Position numbers and translations under genes: made by a program. 20,101 bases of DNA from CAYLLN01 sp036496265 (GTDB lineage: Bacteria; Planctomycetota; Planctomycetia; Pirellulales; Pirellulaceae): NCBI GenBank assembly GCA_036496265.1, contig DASXLL010000120.1, positions 1-20,101 on the forward strand, written 5' to 3'. Below the pieces are notes generated by a model. The model had not been told where the DNA came from. It did not search any database and was given only the letters and a program-made list of their open reading frames with translations. Shown here in pieces: positions 1-6,125 of this stretch. Numbering within the stretch: position 1 is the stretch's first letter; every line of letters begins with the position of its first letter.

Positions 1-2
1 GG

Positions 3-164
3 ATCGAAAAAGAAGCGGCCAATTTTTATGACCAGGAAGTGCAGCGGGGCAAGTTGCTCGTAACAGTCGATGAATGTCCGCGCGAAAACGGACCAACGCT
101 CGCGGATGCCGAACGGGTTCTTGTGGAGGCCGGGGCAGCGCCGCTTCCGCTGCCCGAGGGCTAA
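3..164 (+). CDS. C-terminal end of a stress-protein-like protein (partial, 5' end outside window)
   Basis: An open frame enters from the left edge and stops with TAA at 162-164, giving the last 53 residues. They begin IEKEAANFYDQEVQRGKLLV and end in APLPLPEG. The pattern (acidic helix with FYDQEV, then GKLLVTVD, then an A-D-A-E-R-V-L-x-E-A-G helix) resembles the C-terminal unit of general-stress/YsnF-YflT-like proteins, in which a modified residue or sugar-like name is followed by a beta strand and an 'AE.IL...GA' helix. That assignment is by motif resemblance only, and the start and most of the protein lie outside the window. The gene converges on the minus-strand gene at 290-718, with a hairpin repeat in between. 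Confidence 0.6.
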   Translation: MEKEAANFYDQEVQRGKLLVTVDECPRENGPTLADAERVLVEAGAAPLPLPEG

Positions 165-179
165 ACGACAAAGGACATG

Positions 180-251
180 GAACGGAAGGAAGCAAAGAAA
201 GCAAAGACGGAACAAAAGTCCCAGCTTTGCTACCTTTGCGGGCTTCTGTTC
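180..251. repeat. Inverted nonamer-repeat hairpin element (GCAAAG family)
   Basis: Arms 180-206 and 225-251 (27 nt each) flank an 18-nt loop. Aligned position by position, 22 of 27 pairs are complementary (21 Watson-Crick and one G-T). Each arm contains two copies of a 9-nt unit: AGCAAAGAA/AGCAAAGAC on the left, and CTTTGCTAC/CTTTGCGGG on the right as read on plus. The outer ends pair as GAACGGAAG with CTTCTGTTC. It lies between convergent genes, so a bidirectional terminator role is possible, but there is no clean T-tract. The right arm, reverse-complemented, resembles the sequence at 2307-2333. Confidence 0.75.
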
Positions 252-289
252 AAAGCTCCCGCGCGCGAGCGGAAGGCGACTGAAGCTGG

Positions 290-718
290 TTACCGTGCGC
301 TCGACTTGGCATTGCCAAACGCCAATGCACTTCGCGCCTGGTCCCACGCGTCGCGGGCTAGCTCCCGAGCTTTTTCCCACGACACACGTTGATCGCGGGT
401 TCGCTGCCGCTTGTCCCACGCGCGAGACAGTTCCTCCTCGGCTTGCTCAAACTCTAGCGGCTCGCCGGCATGACGAAAGTAAGTCATGCGCCCCAAATCC
501 ATCGCCGCCGCGCGCCAGAGTATTTGGTCCTCTTCCGAAAACGCCCTCGCCGTTTCTGGCGTTTCATCCAGTGGCGTGAGGGGCCTATTTGTCTCTTCCT
601 GTCCTTGCAAGGGCTTGCCGCTGGCAGGGGGCGGATCCGTGGGCGGTGAGGCAACACCGCCCGCCGGCACGGGTGGGGCCTGCGGCGGTATCAGCGATGA
701 ATCGGTTTGCATTGACAT
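290..718 (-). CDS. Small charged helical protein of unknown function
   Basis: This is a 142-aa protein with no recognised family. The N-terminal half (residues ~1-70) is Pro/Ala/Gln-rich and probably disordered. The C-terminal half is helical and highly charged, with the segment ILWRAAAMDLGRMTYFRHAG followed by a Glu/Arg/Trp-rich coiled region (SRAWDKRQRTRDQR, WEKARELARDAWDQA). There is no signal peptide or membrane segment, so it is probably cytoplasmic. I chose the ATG at 716-718 (MSMQTDSS). The frame stays open upstream to 967, but the extra 83 residues are Cys/Arg-rich, low-plausibility sequence. An ATG two codons further in is an alternative. It is divergent from the PDZ gene, with 269 bp between the two starts in which I saw no convincing promoter. 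Confidence 0.6.
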   Translation of the reverse strand: MSMQTDSSLIPPQAPPVPAGGVASPPTDPPPASGKPLQGQEETNRPLTPLDETPETARAFSEEDQILWRAAAMDLGRMTYFRHAGEPLEFEQAEEELSRAWDKRQRTRDQRVSWEKARELARDAWDQARSALAFGNAKSSAR

Positions 719-987
719 GCCTGGGCCCTGCTTGCGGGAGGACGAATCGAGGCAAGACAGTGGGCAAGCATTGTGCCAAGGGATTCGGAGGGCCTTGCGC
801 CGAAAATGGTTTTGGCACGCTACCTTCGAACGATAAGACCATCCGATTGGCTCGAAGCGCGCCGCGGCAAAAAGCGCCAAGCGCGGCGGATGAATCATCG
901 TGAGCCTTTTTTTCCCGACGGTGGCGTGTAGTTTGCAAGGGATTGCAGATCGAAATGTGGTCCCCATTTCTCGAAGGGAGAGCGATT

Positions 988-1785
988 ATGAGCGCTTGCC
1001 GCAGTGCTTTGTCCCGTCCCGTTCTCTGGTTGGTATTCACTGGTTTGGCGTTGGTCGGTGTTACGACCTTCTGGGGCCAGAATCCAGCGCCGCAAACGGC
1101 CCGGCAGCCGGGTGCAGCACAAAACGCGAATCCGAATGCTGCCGCGACCGCGCAGCCATCCGCAGCGCAGCCATCCGCAGCGGCGCAAGCTGCTCAGCGT
1201 GGCCAGCCCCAGCCAGGAGGGCAGCAGGCGGGACAAGTTGACCGGCAAGCCGCTCGTGCCGATCGCGCCAATTCGGCCGATTCGCGACAAAGGCGGTCTG
1301 ACGAACAGGAAGATGCGGCTTGGCTGGGTGTTTTTTTGAAACAGCGCGATGACGAGCGCGGTGCGACGATCGCGCAAGTTTATCCCGCTGGCCCTGCGGC
1401 CCGCGCCGGTTTGCAGCCGGGCGACGTGATTCAGCAAATCAACGGCCACCAAGTGGCCAATGGCAATGATTTAGTGAGCGCGCTCGACCAGCAACATCCG
1501 GGAGAAAAGGCCGAGCTCAACATCCTGCGTAATGATGAGCAGACGAAACTCACGGCGACGCTGGGCAGCCGCAATAGCTTTGTGTCCAACAATCGCCAAA
1601 CGAATCGTTTTGGCGGACGCGAAAGCCAATACGATGAGAATGAAGACATGCAGAACTTTCCCATTCACACGATGGAGCTGGAACACAACCGCCGCAACGC
1701 CGAACAACACCAGCGAATCGAAAACGAGATCGCGCAGCTACGCGAAGAAATTCGCCAGTTGCGGGAAACACTCCAGCGGCGATAA
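988..1785 (+). CDS. Envelope PDZ-domain protein with C-terminal coiled coil
   Basis: A 265-aa protein. A hydrophobic N-terminal segment (residues ~11-30, VLWLVFTGLALVGVTTFWG) acts as signal or membrane anchor. It is followed by a long Ala/Gln/Pro low-complexity linker (~31-105), a PDZ domain (~110-194) and a C-terminal coiled coil (~228-265, with IENEIAQLREEIRQLRETLQ). The PDZ core is visible as AWLGVFL, then YPAGPAARAGLQPGDVIQQINGHQV. No protease domain is present, so it is probably a scaffold or peptide-binding protein rather than an HtrA protease. The ATG at 988 was chosen because AGGGAG sits just upstream and the hydrophobic segment follows directly; the frame is open from 943. A Tyr-rich secreted protein follows 34 nt downstream and the pair shares the terminator at 2233, so they are probably co-transcribed. 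Confidence 0.85.
   Translation: MSACRSALSRPVLWLVFTGLALVGVTTFWGQNPAPQTARQPGAAQNANPNAAATAQPSAAQPSAAAQAAQRGQPQPGGQQAGQVDRQAARADRANSADSRQRRSDEQEDAAWLGVFLKQRDDERGATIAQVYPAGPAARAGLQPGDVIQQINGHQVANGNDLVSALDQQHPGEKAELNILRNDEQTKLTATLGSRNSFVSNNRQTNRFGGRESQYDENEDMQNFPIHTMELEHNRRNAEQHQRIENEIAQLREEIRQLRETLQRR
1151..1180 (+). repeat. Two perfect 15-nt tandem copies inside the PDZ gene linker
   Basis: CGCAGCCATCCGCAG occurs twice back to back (1151-1165, 1166-1180) and encodes the repeated QPSAA motif in the disordered linker. In-frame repeats like this can expand or contract without breaking the protein. Confidence 0.85.
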
Positions 1786-1819
1786 AAGCGGTTCAAAACT
1801 TTTCGAGGAGAGATCGATC

Positions 1820-2197
1820 ATGAAGGCTTTTCGCATCGTTTTGCTCGTTACACTGGTCGTGGCGGCGCTGGGGGCTGTTTGGCCCGCGCCAGCTTCGGCG
1901 GCCGATTACTGGGGCAGTTATTGGAACTGGTACGACGGAAGCTATGTGCCGTCGTACCAGCGGTATTACAGCGCCGCCCCGGTCTATTCTGCCCCGGCGT
2001 ATAGCACCTATTACGGCGCACCGGCATACAGCAGCTACGGTCCAGCCTATTCCGGGTATACCCCAGCTTATTCTGGATACGGCTATGGCTATGCGCCCTA
2101 TGGCGGAACGTACTACGGCGCGCCCGCGGCCGGTGTTGGCGTTTATCCCGGTACCGCAGCGGTGCGCGTCGGTCCGTTGGGGGTTGGTTGGCGGTAG
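1820..2197 (+). CDS. Small secreted Tyr/Gly/Pro-rich protein
   Basis: A 125-aa protein with a clear cleavable signal peptide: MKAF, then a hydrophobic stretch LLVTLVVAALGAVW, then APASAAD with cleavage probably after ASA. The mature part is low complexity, built from repeated YSAP/AYSxY/GYxP motifs rich in Tyr, Ala, Gly and Pro, and ends in VRVGPLGVGWR. No enzymatic domain is visible. Such Tyr-rich short exported proteins are frequently annotated only as hypothetical in planctomycetes; a structural or surface role is inference. The start is supported by CGAGGAGAG just before the ATG. The gene is 34 nt downstream of the PDZ gene and followed by an intrinsic terminator. Confidence 0.8.
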   Translation: MKAFRIVLLVTLVVAALGAVWPAPASAADYWGSYWNWYDGSYVPSYQRYYSAAPVYSAPAYSTYYGAPAYSSYGPAYSGYTPAYSGYGYGYAPYGGTYYGAPAAGVGVYPGTAAVRVGPLGVGWR

Positions 2198-2232
2198 TTC
2201 GAACGACGTATTATTTACCTTGGCGACTGGGG

Positions 2233-2285
2233 GACTCGCCGCAGCGGCTGGCAAACGCCGGCAGCGCGGCGAGTCTCTTTTTTTT
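2233..2285 (+). terminator. Intrinsic (rho-independent) terminator
   Basis: A perfect 9-bp outer stem GACTCGCCG (2233-2241) / CGGCGAGTC (2267-2275) encloses an inner stem GCTGGC-AAAC-GCCGGC (one G-T pair) and is followed by TCTTTTTTTT (2276-2285). It lies 35 nt after the Tyr-rich protein gene and closes the PDZ operon. Confidence 0.9.
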
Positions 2286-2306
2286 GCGCGCCAGTGGAAG
2301 ATAAAT

Positions 2307-2333
2307 GAACAGAGGCAGCAAAGGTAGCAAAGG
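2307..2333 (+). repeat. Three 9-nt units of the GCAAAG family (single arm)
   Basis: The units GAACAGAGG, CAGCAAAGG and TAGCAAAGG are consecutive. With one gap this matches the reverse complement of the right arm of the hairpin at 225-251, so the same oligomer family occurs twice in the window, about 2 kb apart. A possible decayed inverted partner (TTTGCTGCTCC, near 2390-2400) is too weak to assert. Confidence 0.6.
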
Positions 2334-2447
2334 GAAGGAGTATCTGGCCGCTGTTGTTATCCTTACTCCCATGGCCTCCTTCTGGTCATGTTTGCTGCTC
2401 CGGCTAGACTATGGCCTTCCATCATTGCTTAACCGCCGGGTGCCCAC

Positions 2448-3089
2448 ATGAAAACGATTTGTTTTTCGATGTGCGTTTTAATCACCGCCGTGGCTGCTGC
2501 CGACGAACCTGGATTTCAATCGCTCTTCGACGGGAAGTCGCTTAGCGGCTGGGAAGGCAACCAGTCCGTCTTTCGCGTCGAAAACGGCGCCATTGTCGCC
2601 GGTTCGCTCAAGGAGAAAGTCGCGCACAACGAATTCTTGGCGTCCAAAGATGAATTTGGCGATTTTGAGTTGCGGCTGCAGGCCCGCTTAGTCGGCAAAG
2701 GCCAGAACGCCGGCGTGCAATTTCGCAGCCAGCGCATTCCTGATCACTTCGAGATGATCGGCTATCAATGCGACATGGGCACGATGAACGGTCGGCCGAT
2801 TTGGGGTTGGCTCTATGATGAGTCGCGGCGGCGGAAGTTTTTGGCCGAGGCGGACGACGCCAAAGTAACCGGCGTACTCAAGACCGACGACTGGAATGAT
2901 CTCGTTATCCGCTGCGAAGGCCCACACATTCAAATCTGGGTCAATGGCCTGGCCACCGTTGATTACACCGAAGCCGACGCCGACATTCCCCGACGCGGAC
3001 GAGTGGCCGTCCAGATCCATGGCGGGGAGCCGGCGGAAGCGAGCTATAGGAACATCCGGATTAAAGGACTGAGTGCCGCTGGTAAATGA
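2448..3089 (+). CDS. Secreted DUF1080 (3-keto-disaccharide hydrolase-like) protein
   Basis: A 213-aa protein. A signal peptide (residues ~1-18, TICFSMCVLITAVAAAD) is followed by one DUF1080 concanavalin-like beta-sandwich domain. Family landmarks visible are FQSLFDGKSLSGWEG (~23-37), GDFELRLQARLVGKGQNAGV (~71-90), QFRSQR, FEMIGYQCDMG (~101-111), WNDLVIRCEGPHIQIWVNG and a final YRNIRIKGL. Members of this very large planctomycete/verrucomicrobial family are annotated as 3-keto-disaccharide hydrolases or sugar-binding proteins; the specific substrate here cannot be read from sequence. The length is typical for a single-domain member. Its TGA stop (3087-3089) lies inside the first heptamer of the repeat array that follows. 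Confidence 0.88.
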   Translation: MKTICFSMCVLITAVAAADEPGFQSLFDGKSLSGWEGNQSVFRVENGAIVAGSLKEKVAHNEFLASKDEFGDFELRLQARLVGKGQNAGVQFRSQRIPDHFEMIGYQCDMGTMNGRPIWGWLYDESRRRKFLAEADDAKVTGVLKTDDWNDLVIRCEGPHIQIWVNGLATVDYTEADADIPRRGRVAVQIHGGEPAEASYRNIRIKGLSAAGK

Positions 3090-3245
3090 CGAATGACGAA
3101 GCACGAATGACCAATGACCAATAACCAATGACCAATAACCAATGACCAATAACCAATGACCAATAACCAATGACCAATAACCAATGACCAATAACCAATG
3201 ACCAATAACCAATGACCAATGACCAATGACCAATGACCAATGACC
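3085..3245. repeat. Heptamer tandem array filling a stop-to-start interval
   Basis: 23 contiguous heptamers are in perfect 7-nt phase. Three are degenerate (AATGACG, AATGACG, AAGCACG; 3085-3105), followed by 20 exact units (3106-3245): 13 AATGACC and 7 AATAACC. From the second to the sixteenth exact unit the two types alternate strictly, giving a 14-nt higher-order repeat; the last five units are all AATGACC. The upstream gene's TGA is part of unit 1, and the downstream ATG (3247) sits in the partial unit after the array. On plus, each AATGACC or AATAACC carries a stop triplet, so all frames are blocked. On minus, all three frames are open, which generates long spurious Trp-Ser-Leu-Val-Ile-Gly-His repeats. 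Confidence 0.97.
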
Positions 3246-3246
3246 A

Positions 3247-3870
3247 ATGCGTCCCGAATTCATCTACTTCGACATGGGCAATGTGCTCATCCATTTCTCG
3301 CACGAGAAAATGGCGGAGCAGATGGCGCAGGTGGTTGGTATCGAGCCGCAGTTGGCATGGCGGATTCTGTTCGAGGACAAGCGCGGGCTGGAATGGGCTT
3401 ACGAGCGGGGTGAACTGCAGCGCGAGCAGTTCTATGCTCGTTTTTGCGAAGCGGCCGGAGCTTCAGCCGACAGCGACGTTCTCGATACGGCCGGCAGCGA
3501 CATTTTCGCGATCAACGCGCCGACGTGTGGCCTGGCCAGCCAACTCGCCTCTGCCGGCTATCGGCTCGGCATCTGCTCGAACACGACGCTCTCGCACTGG
3601 GGTCATTGCGTGAGCCATTATCGCGTACTAGCGACGGCGTTTACGGTTTATGCCCTCAGCTTTGAACTCGGGGCCATCAAGCCCGATCCGGTGTTTTATC
3701 GAGCGGCCGCGAAACTGACCGGGGCGAGCCCGGACCGAATCTTTTTTGCTGATGACCGGCCTGAAAACGTTGCCGCGGCCAAAAGCGCCGGGTGGGATGC
3801 CGTCGTCTACGAGTCGGCTGCTCAGATTAATGAAGCACTTCGTGTTCGAGGCGTGATCAGCAACTGCTAA
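3247..3870 (+). CDS. HAD-superfamily hydrolase (subfamily IA, YihX-like)
   Basis: A 207-aa soluble protein with all HAD motifs: motif I FIYFDMGNVL with nucleophile Asp9, motif II GICSNTT (Ser111), motif III Lys145 in GAIKPDPVFY and motif IV FFADDRPENV (Asp169/Asp170). A helical cap lies between ~15 and 90. The position two after the nucleophile is Gly, not Asp, as in the FDLGNV group typified by the sugar-phosphate phosphatase YihX. This suggests a small phosphorylated substrate, which the sequence does not identify. The start is fixed by homology, since motif I begins a few residues after Met1. The ATG has no Shine-Dalgarno site because the heptamer array runs directly into it; leaderless-like or coupled initiation from the upstream gene is inference. 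Confidence 0.88.
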   Translation: MRPEFIYFDMGNVLIHFSHEKMAEQMAQVVGIEPQLAWRILFEDKRGLEWAYERGELQREQFYARFCEAAGASADSDVLDTAGSDIFAINAPTCGLASQLASAGYRLGICSNTTLSHWGHCVSHYRVLATAFTVYALSFELGAIKPDPVFYRAAAKLTGASPDRIFFADDRPENVAAAKSAGWDAVVYESAAQINEALRVRGVISNC

Positions 3871-3893
3871 GGGCTAAGTTGAGGGGCGATGTA

Positions 3894-4006
3894 ACCACGA
3901 AAGACACTAAAGACACGAAAGGTAGAGAGACGGTGGCTCGGTTGGTGATTTAACCCATCGCGATGGAAGGATCGCCTTTTTTCGTGGTTTTCGTGTCTTT
4001 CGTAGT
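3894..4006. repeat. Inverted nonamer-repeat hairpin element (CACGAAAGA family)
   Basis: The left arm 3894-3920 is built from CACGAAAGA, CACTAAAGA and CACGAAAGG (3896-3922). The right arm 3980-4006 carries the inverted units TTTCGTGGT, TTTCGTGTC and TTTCGTAGT. Over 27 paired positions 23 are Watson-Crick and one is G-T, enclosing a core of about 59 nt. It fills most of the spacer between the HAD and ferredoxin genes, both on plus. I saw no other clear signal in this spacer. Confidence 0.88.
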
Positions 4007-4100
4007 CTAAACCGGCCCTTTCCCCAGTTAGCGCCACGCGCGCTTTACGGTAAATTCTGGCCATCACAACGTTAAGCCGTTCCTATAGCGCGAGCCATCC

Positions 4101-4508
4101 ATGCCGATCGTCAAGTTCGTGAAGGAAAAGAAGGAGATTGAAGTTCCGGAGGGCTCGAACCTTCGCACGGAAGCGCTGAAAGCCGGGATTCCGACGAATG
4201 TGGGGTTCGTGAACTCGATTGGCCGTTGGGCCAACGAGAATTTTGCCAACTGCCATGGCTTCGGGATGTGTGGCACGTGCCGCGTGTTGATCACGAAGGG
4301 GGCCGAGAACACCAACAAGCTCACGCTCCGCGAATGGCTGAAGTTCAAGACGGTGGTGCCGACGCCGATGCCCGATCCGGTGCCGTGCCTGGCGTATGTG
4401 GGCCATGAGGACACGATGCGGCTGGCTTGCTGCACGACGATCCACGGCGACATCGAGGTTGAAACCGGTCCTGAGGTGAATCTGTTCGGCGAAAATTTCT
4501 TCTCTTAG
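4101..4508 (+). CDS. [2Fe-2S] ferredoxin
   Basis: A 135-aa soluble ferredoxin with a beta-grasp fold. The cluster ligands are Cys51, Cys57 and Cys60 in NCHGFGMCGTCRVLI (C-x5-C-x2-C spacing, as in adrenodoxin/bacterial type) and a distal Cys110 in RLACCTTIHGDIEV; Cys111 and Cys96 are extra. The N-terminus MPIVKFVKEKKEIEVPEG is the usual first beta hairpin. A segment of roughly 40 residues (~65-105, including LREWLKFKTVVPTPMP) between the third and fourth ligands is longer than in short ferredoxins. It would transfer single electrons; the redox partner is not evident from the neighbours. The start ATG is the first in frame before the beta-grasp and has no strong ribosome binding site. C-terminal residues after GDIEVETGP are a short tail. 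Confidence 0.88.
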   Translation: MPIVKFVKEKKEIEVPEGSNLRTEALKAGIPTNVGFVNSIGRWANENFANCHGFGMCGTCRVLITKGAENTNKLTLREWLKFKTVVPTPMPDPVPCLAYVGHEDTMRLACCTTIHGDIEVETGPEVNLFGENFFS

Positions 4509-4551
4509 TCACTTGTCACTCGGTAGTCCCCAGTTTTGCGGCCCTTGGCCA

Positions 4552-4572
4552 CCGCCGACCTTGCGTCGGCGG
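4552..4572. repeat. Small GC-rich hairpin in the ferredoxin-P-II spacer
   Basis: CCGCCGAC (4552-4559) pairs perfectly with GTCGGCGG (4565-4572) across a 5-nt loop. It lies 44 nt after the ferredoxin stop and may act in termination or mRNA end protection, but no T-tract follows. The whole spacer 4509-4816 contains no gene that I can support. Confidence 0.55.
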
Positions 4573-4616
4573 AGCCATGACTGAGTTGCTACAGCCAAAT
4601 TAGAACCCCACCCTCT

Positions 4617-4666
4617 TTGATTTCCGCATCCTGCCGCGCCGCGGCAGGGCAGGATGCGGAAATCAA
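4617..4666. repeat. 19-bp perfect inverted repeat with a competing inner palindrome
   Basis: TTGATTTCCGCATCCTGCC (4617-4635) is the exact reverse complement of 4648-4666, with a 12-nt loop. Inside it, CTGCCGCG (4631-4638) and CGCGGCAG (4640-4647) form a second perfect 8-bp palindrome that uses the same CTGCC, so the two folds exclude each other in part. There is no T-tract on either side. Confidence 0.9.
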
Positions 4667-4707
4667 TAGAACTTATAGGAACGGCATGGTAGCTTGCAGT
4701 CGTCGCT

Positions 4708-4728
4708 CCACCGGCACAGGGCCGGTGG
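4708..4728. repeat. Small GC-rich hairpin upstream of the P-II gene
   Basis: CCACCGGC (4708-4715) pairs perfectly with GCCGGTGG (4721-4728) over the loop ACAGG. It is the third hairpin in this spacer. Confidence 0.55.
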
Positions 4729-4748
4729 CGGCGAGGAATTGGAACTAC

Positions 4749-4812
4749 TGTCATTAGTCATTTGATTGCCGAGCGCAATTGACAAAGGACGAATGACGAA
4801 TGACAAATGACA
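4749..4812. repeat. Inverted heptamer-repeat hairpin element next to the P-II start
   Basis: The left arm 4749-4764 (TGTCATTAGTCATTTG) pairs with 4797-4812; of 16 positions 14 are Watson-Crick, one G-T and one mismatch. The right side consists of in-phase heptamers GACGAAT, GACGAAT, GACAAAT (4788-4808) related to the AATGACC array at 3085-3245. The hairpin ends 4 nt before the GTG start at 4817, so it would occupy the ribosome binding region. Confidence 0.75.
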
Positions 4813-4816
4813 ATCT

Positions 4817-5125
4817 GTGAAGCAAATCATCGCCGTCGTCAAACCGTATCTGGCCGAGAAGGTCGTTGAGGCGCTGGCTCGCGCGCCGCTGGAGGCGATG
4901 ACGGTTCGGGAAGTGAAGGGTTACGGGCGGCAGAAGGACCATCTGCAAGAGTATGGCCAGTCGGAATACACCCTGGCTTTTTTGCCCAAAGTCGAGATCG
5001 AGGCTTGGGTGGATGACTCCCGCGCGGCCGAAGTGATCGACCGCATCATGCAAATCGCCCATACGGGGCGTATGGGCGATGGGAAGGTTTTTGTGCTGCC
5101 AATTATCGCTTTTCAGACCGTTTAG
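4817..5125 (+). CDS. P-II family signal protein, short C-terminus
   Basis: A 102-aa PII-fold protein. P-II proteins form trimers that sense ATP/ADP and 2-oxoglutarate and bind transporters or enzymes through a flexible T-loop. Visible landmarks are the first strand MKQIIAVVKPY, GYGRQK (~35-40) opening the T-loop, Glu50-Tyr51 at the classical uridylylation position, FLPKVEIEAWVDD (~55-67) and the B-loop HTGRMGDGKVFVLP (~82-95). The family is usually about 112 aa with an RIRTGE-like tail that supplies nucleotide-contacting arginines. Here the protein ends shortly after GDGKVFVLP and lacks that tail. The start is GTG, fixed by homology to the first strand. Its TAG stop overlaps the stop codon of the convergent DUF1559 gene by 4 nt. 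Confidence 0.9.
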   Translation: MKQIIAVVKPYLAEKVVEALARAPLEAMTVREVKGYGRQKDHLQEYGQSEYTLAFLPKVEIEAWVDDSRAAEVIDRIMQIAHTGRMGDGKVFVLPIIAFQTV

Positions 5126-6102
5126 AAGTCGGTCGTCGTAAGCGGTTCCGCGCGCTCACGTGTCAGCAGCGAGACGGCAGTACTCAGATCAAGGTTGGCG
5201 CTGAGGAAATGTACGGAGCCGTCGGCAAAGCAGGAGTTCGCGCCCGCCGGATGAAAGCCGTAAATCTCCTTGTCGTTGATGCAGTTTACCGCTTTGGGGC
5301 CAGTCGTTGCCGCCGCATTCGTCGGATTGCAGCCGCCCATGTTAATCATTGAGCCGTTATTGGCCCAAGGCCCATTGGATCGGTTCGGGGCGCCCTGCTG
5401 TCGATTTCCCATGAACCAGGGCTGATTGCGGCCCGCACACTCCGCGATCAGGAACGTCATCGAGCTTCCATCGGTAATGTCCGCGAACCTGCGGCGGGCG
5501 GGATCGAGAGTTGTTCCCGTGACTTTGTTGTGCCCCAGGACGCCGATGAAATGTGGATCAGACACCGCGACTGCGCTCGTCACTAACGCGTTCATGTAAG
5601 TTCCGCGGGTTAGTTCAGTCGTTGCGACGTAATCTGTGTTGGCGCGGCCGCTATTTACAGGTCGCGTATTCTCCGGGGGCGCGGAAGGACACAGAAATCC
5701 TTTAATCTTGGTGCAGATTACGCCAGTTTGGGGCTTGGCGTTCGTCGCCGTGTCGTCCCAGGCGGCATTGAAGTTATATTGTTGATACACGGCTTGCTGC
5801 TCGATGAATGGCAGGATGCGTGTATGCCACGAGGAACCAATCGTCGCGCCCGTGGTGCTTATCAATTGATCCTGGGCCGCAGGAAATACCAGGTTGACAT
5901 CGTGAAAGTTGTGGACCGCCAGCGTGAGCTGTCGCATGCTGTTGGTGCATTGGGTTCGCCGGGCCGCCTCACGAGCTGCTTGAACAGCCGGCAGCAGCAG
6001 CGCGACCAGCACGCCGATAATCGCAATCACGACCAATAGCTCGACCAGCGTAAAGCCATGTCGCCACATTCTTTGACGGTTCGACTTATGGAAGCGTTGC
6101 AT
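5122..6102 (-). CDS. DUF1559 protein with type IV pilin-like N-terminus (copy 1)
   Basis: A 326-aa protein. A positively charged leader (residues 1-16) ends in Gly16 and is followed by the prepilin-type motif FTLVELLVVIAIIGVLVALL, with Glu21 at the conserved +5 position. A prepilin peptidase would cut after Gly16, leaving the hydrophobic helix to anchor or assemble the protein at the membrane. The C-terminal DUF1559 (SBP-like) domain shows FLCPSAP, NTDYVATTE, FIGVLGH, AECAGRN, YGFHPAGANSCFADGSVHFL and a final TTDF. This family is hugely expanded in planctomycetes and its function is largely unknown. A good AAGGA-type site precedes the ATG. It lies 23 nt after the lipoprotein gene, so the two are probably one operon. 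It is a paralogue of 7028-8053. Confidence 0.92.
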   Translation of the reverse strand: MQRFHKSNRQRMWRHGFTLVELLVVIAIIGVLVALLLPAVQAAREAARRTQCTNSMRQLTLAVHNFHDVNLVFPAAQDQLISTTGATIGSSWHTRILPFIEQQAVYQQYNFNAAWDDTATNAKPQTGVICTKIKGFLCPSAPPENTRPVNSGRANTDYVATTELTRGTYMNALVTSAVAVSDPHFIGVLGHNKVTGTTLDPARRRFADITDGSSMTFLIAECAGRNQPWFMGNRQQGAPNRSNGPWANNGSMINMGGCNPTNAAATTGPKAVNCINDKEIYGFHPAGANSCFADGSVHFLSANLDLSTAVSLLTRERAEPLTTTDF

Positions 6103-6125
6103 CGTCCTGTCCTTGCAATAGGCAG

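Noticed and set aside
719..967. N-terminal extension of the minus-strand 290-718 gene
   Set aside because: The added residues are Cys/Arg-rich and the frame lacks a good start signal; it also covers the likely promoter region between divergent genes.
3085..3245. CRISPR array
   Set aside because: The units are 7 nt with no spacers and no Cas genes nearby; it is a simple tandem array.
2688..3303. Minus-strand open frames encoding long Trp-Ser-Leu-Val-Ile-Gly-His repeats
   Set aside because: They are a by-product of the heptamer array, which has no stop on minus in any frame; no start signal or conserved domain is present.
3867..4067. 66-codon minus-strand frame in the HAD-ferredoxin spacer
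   Set aside because: It lies across the nonamer hairpin element and has no coding features.
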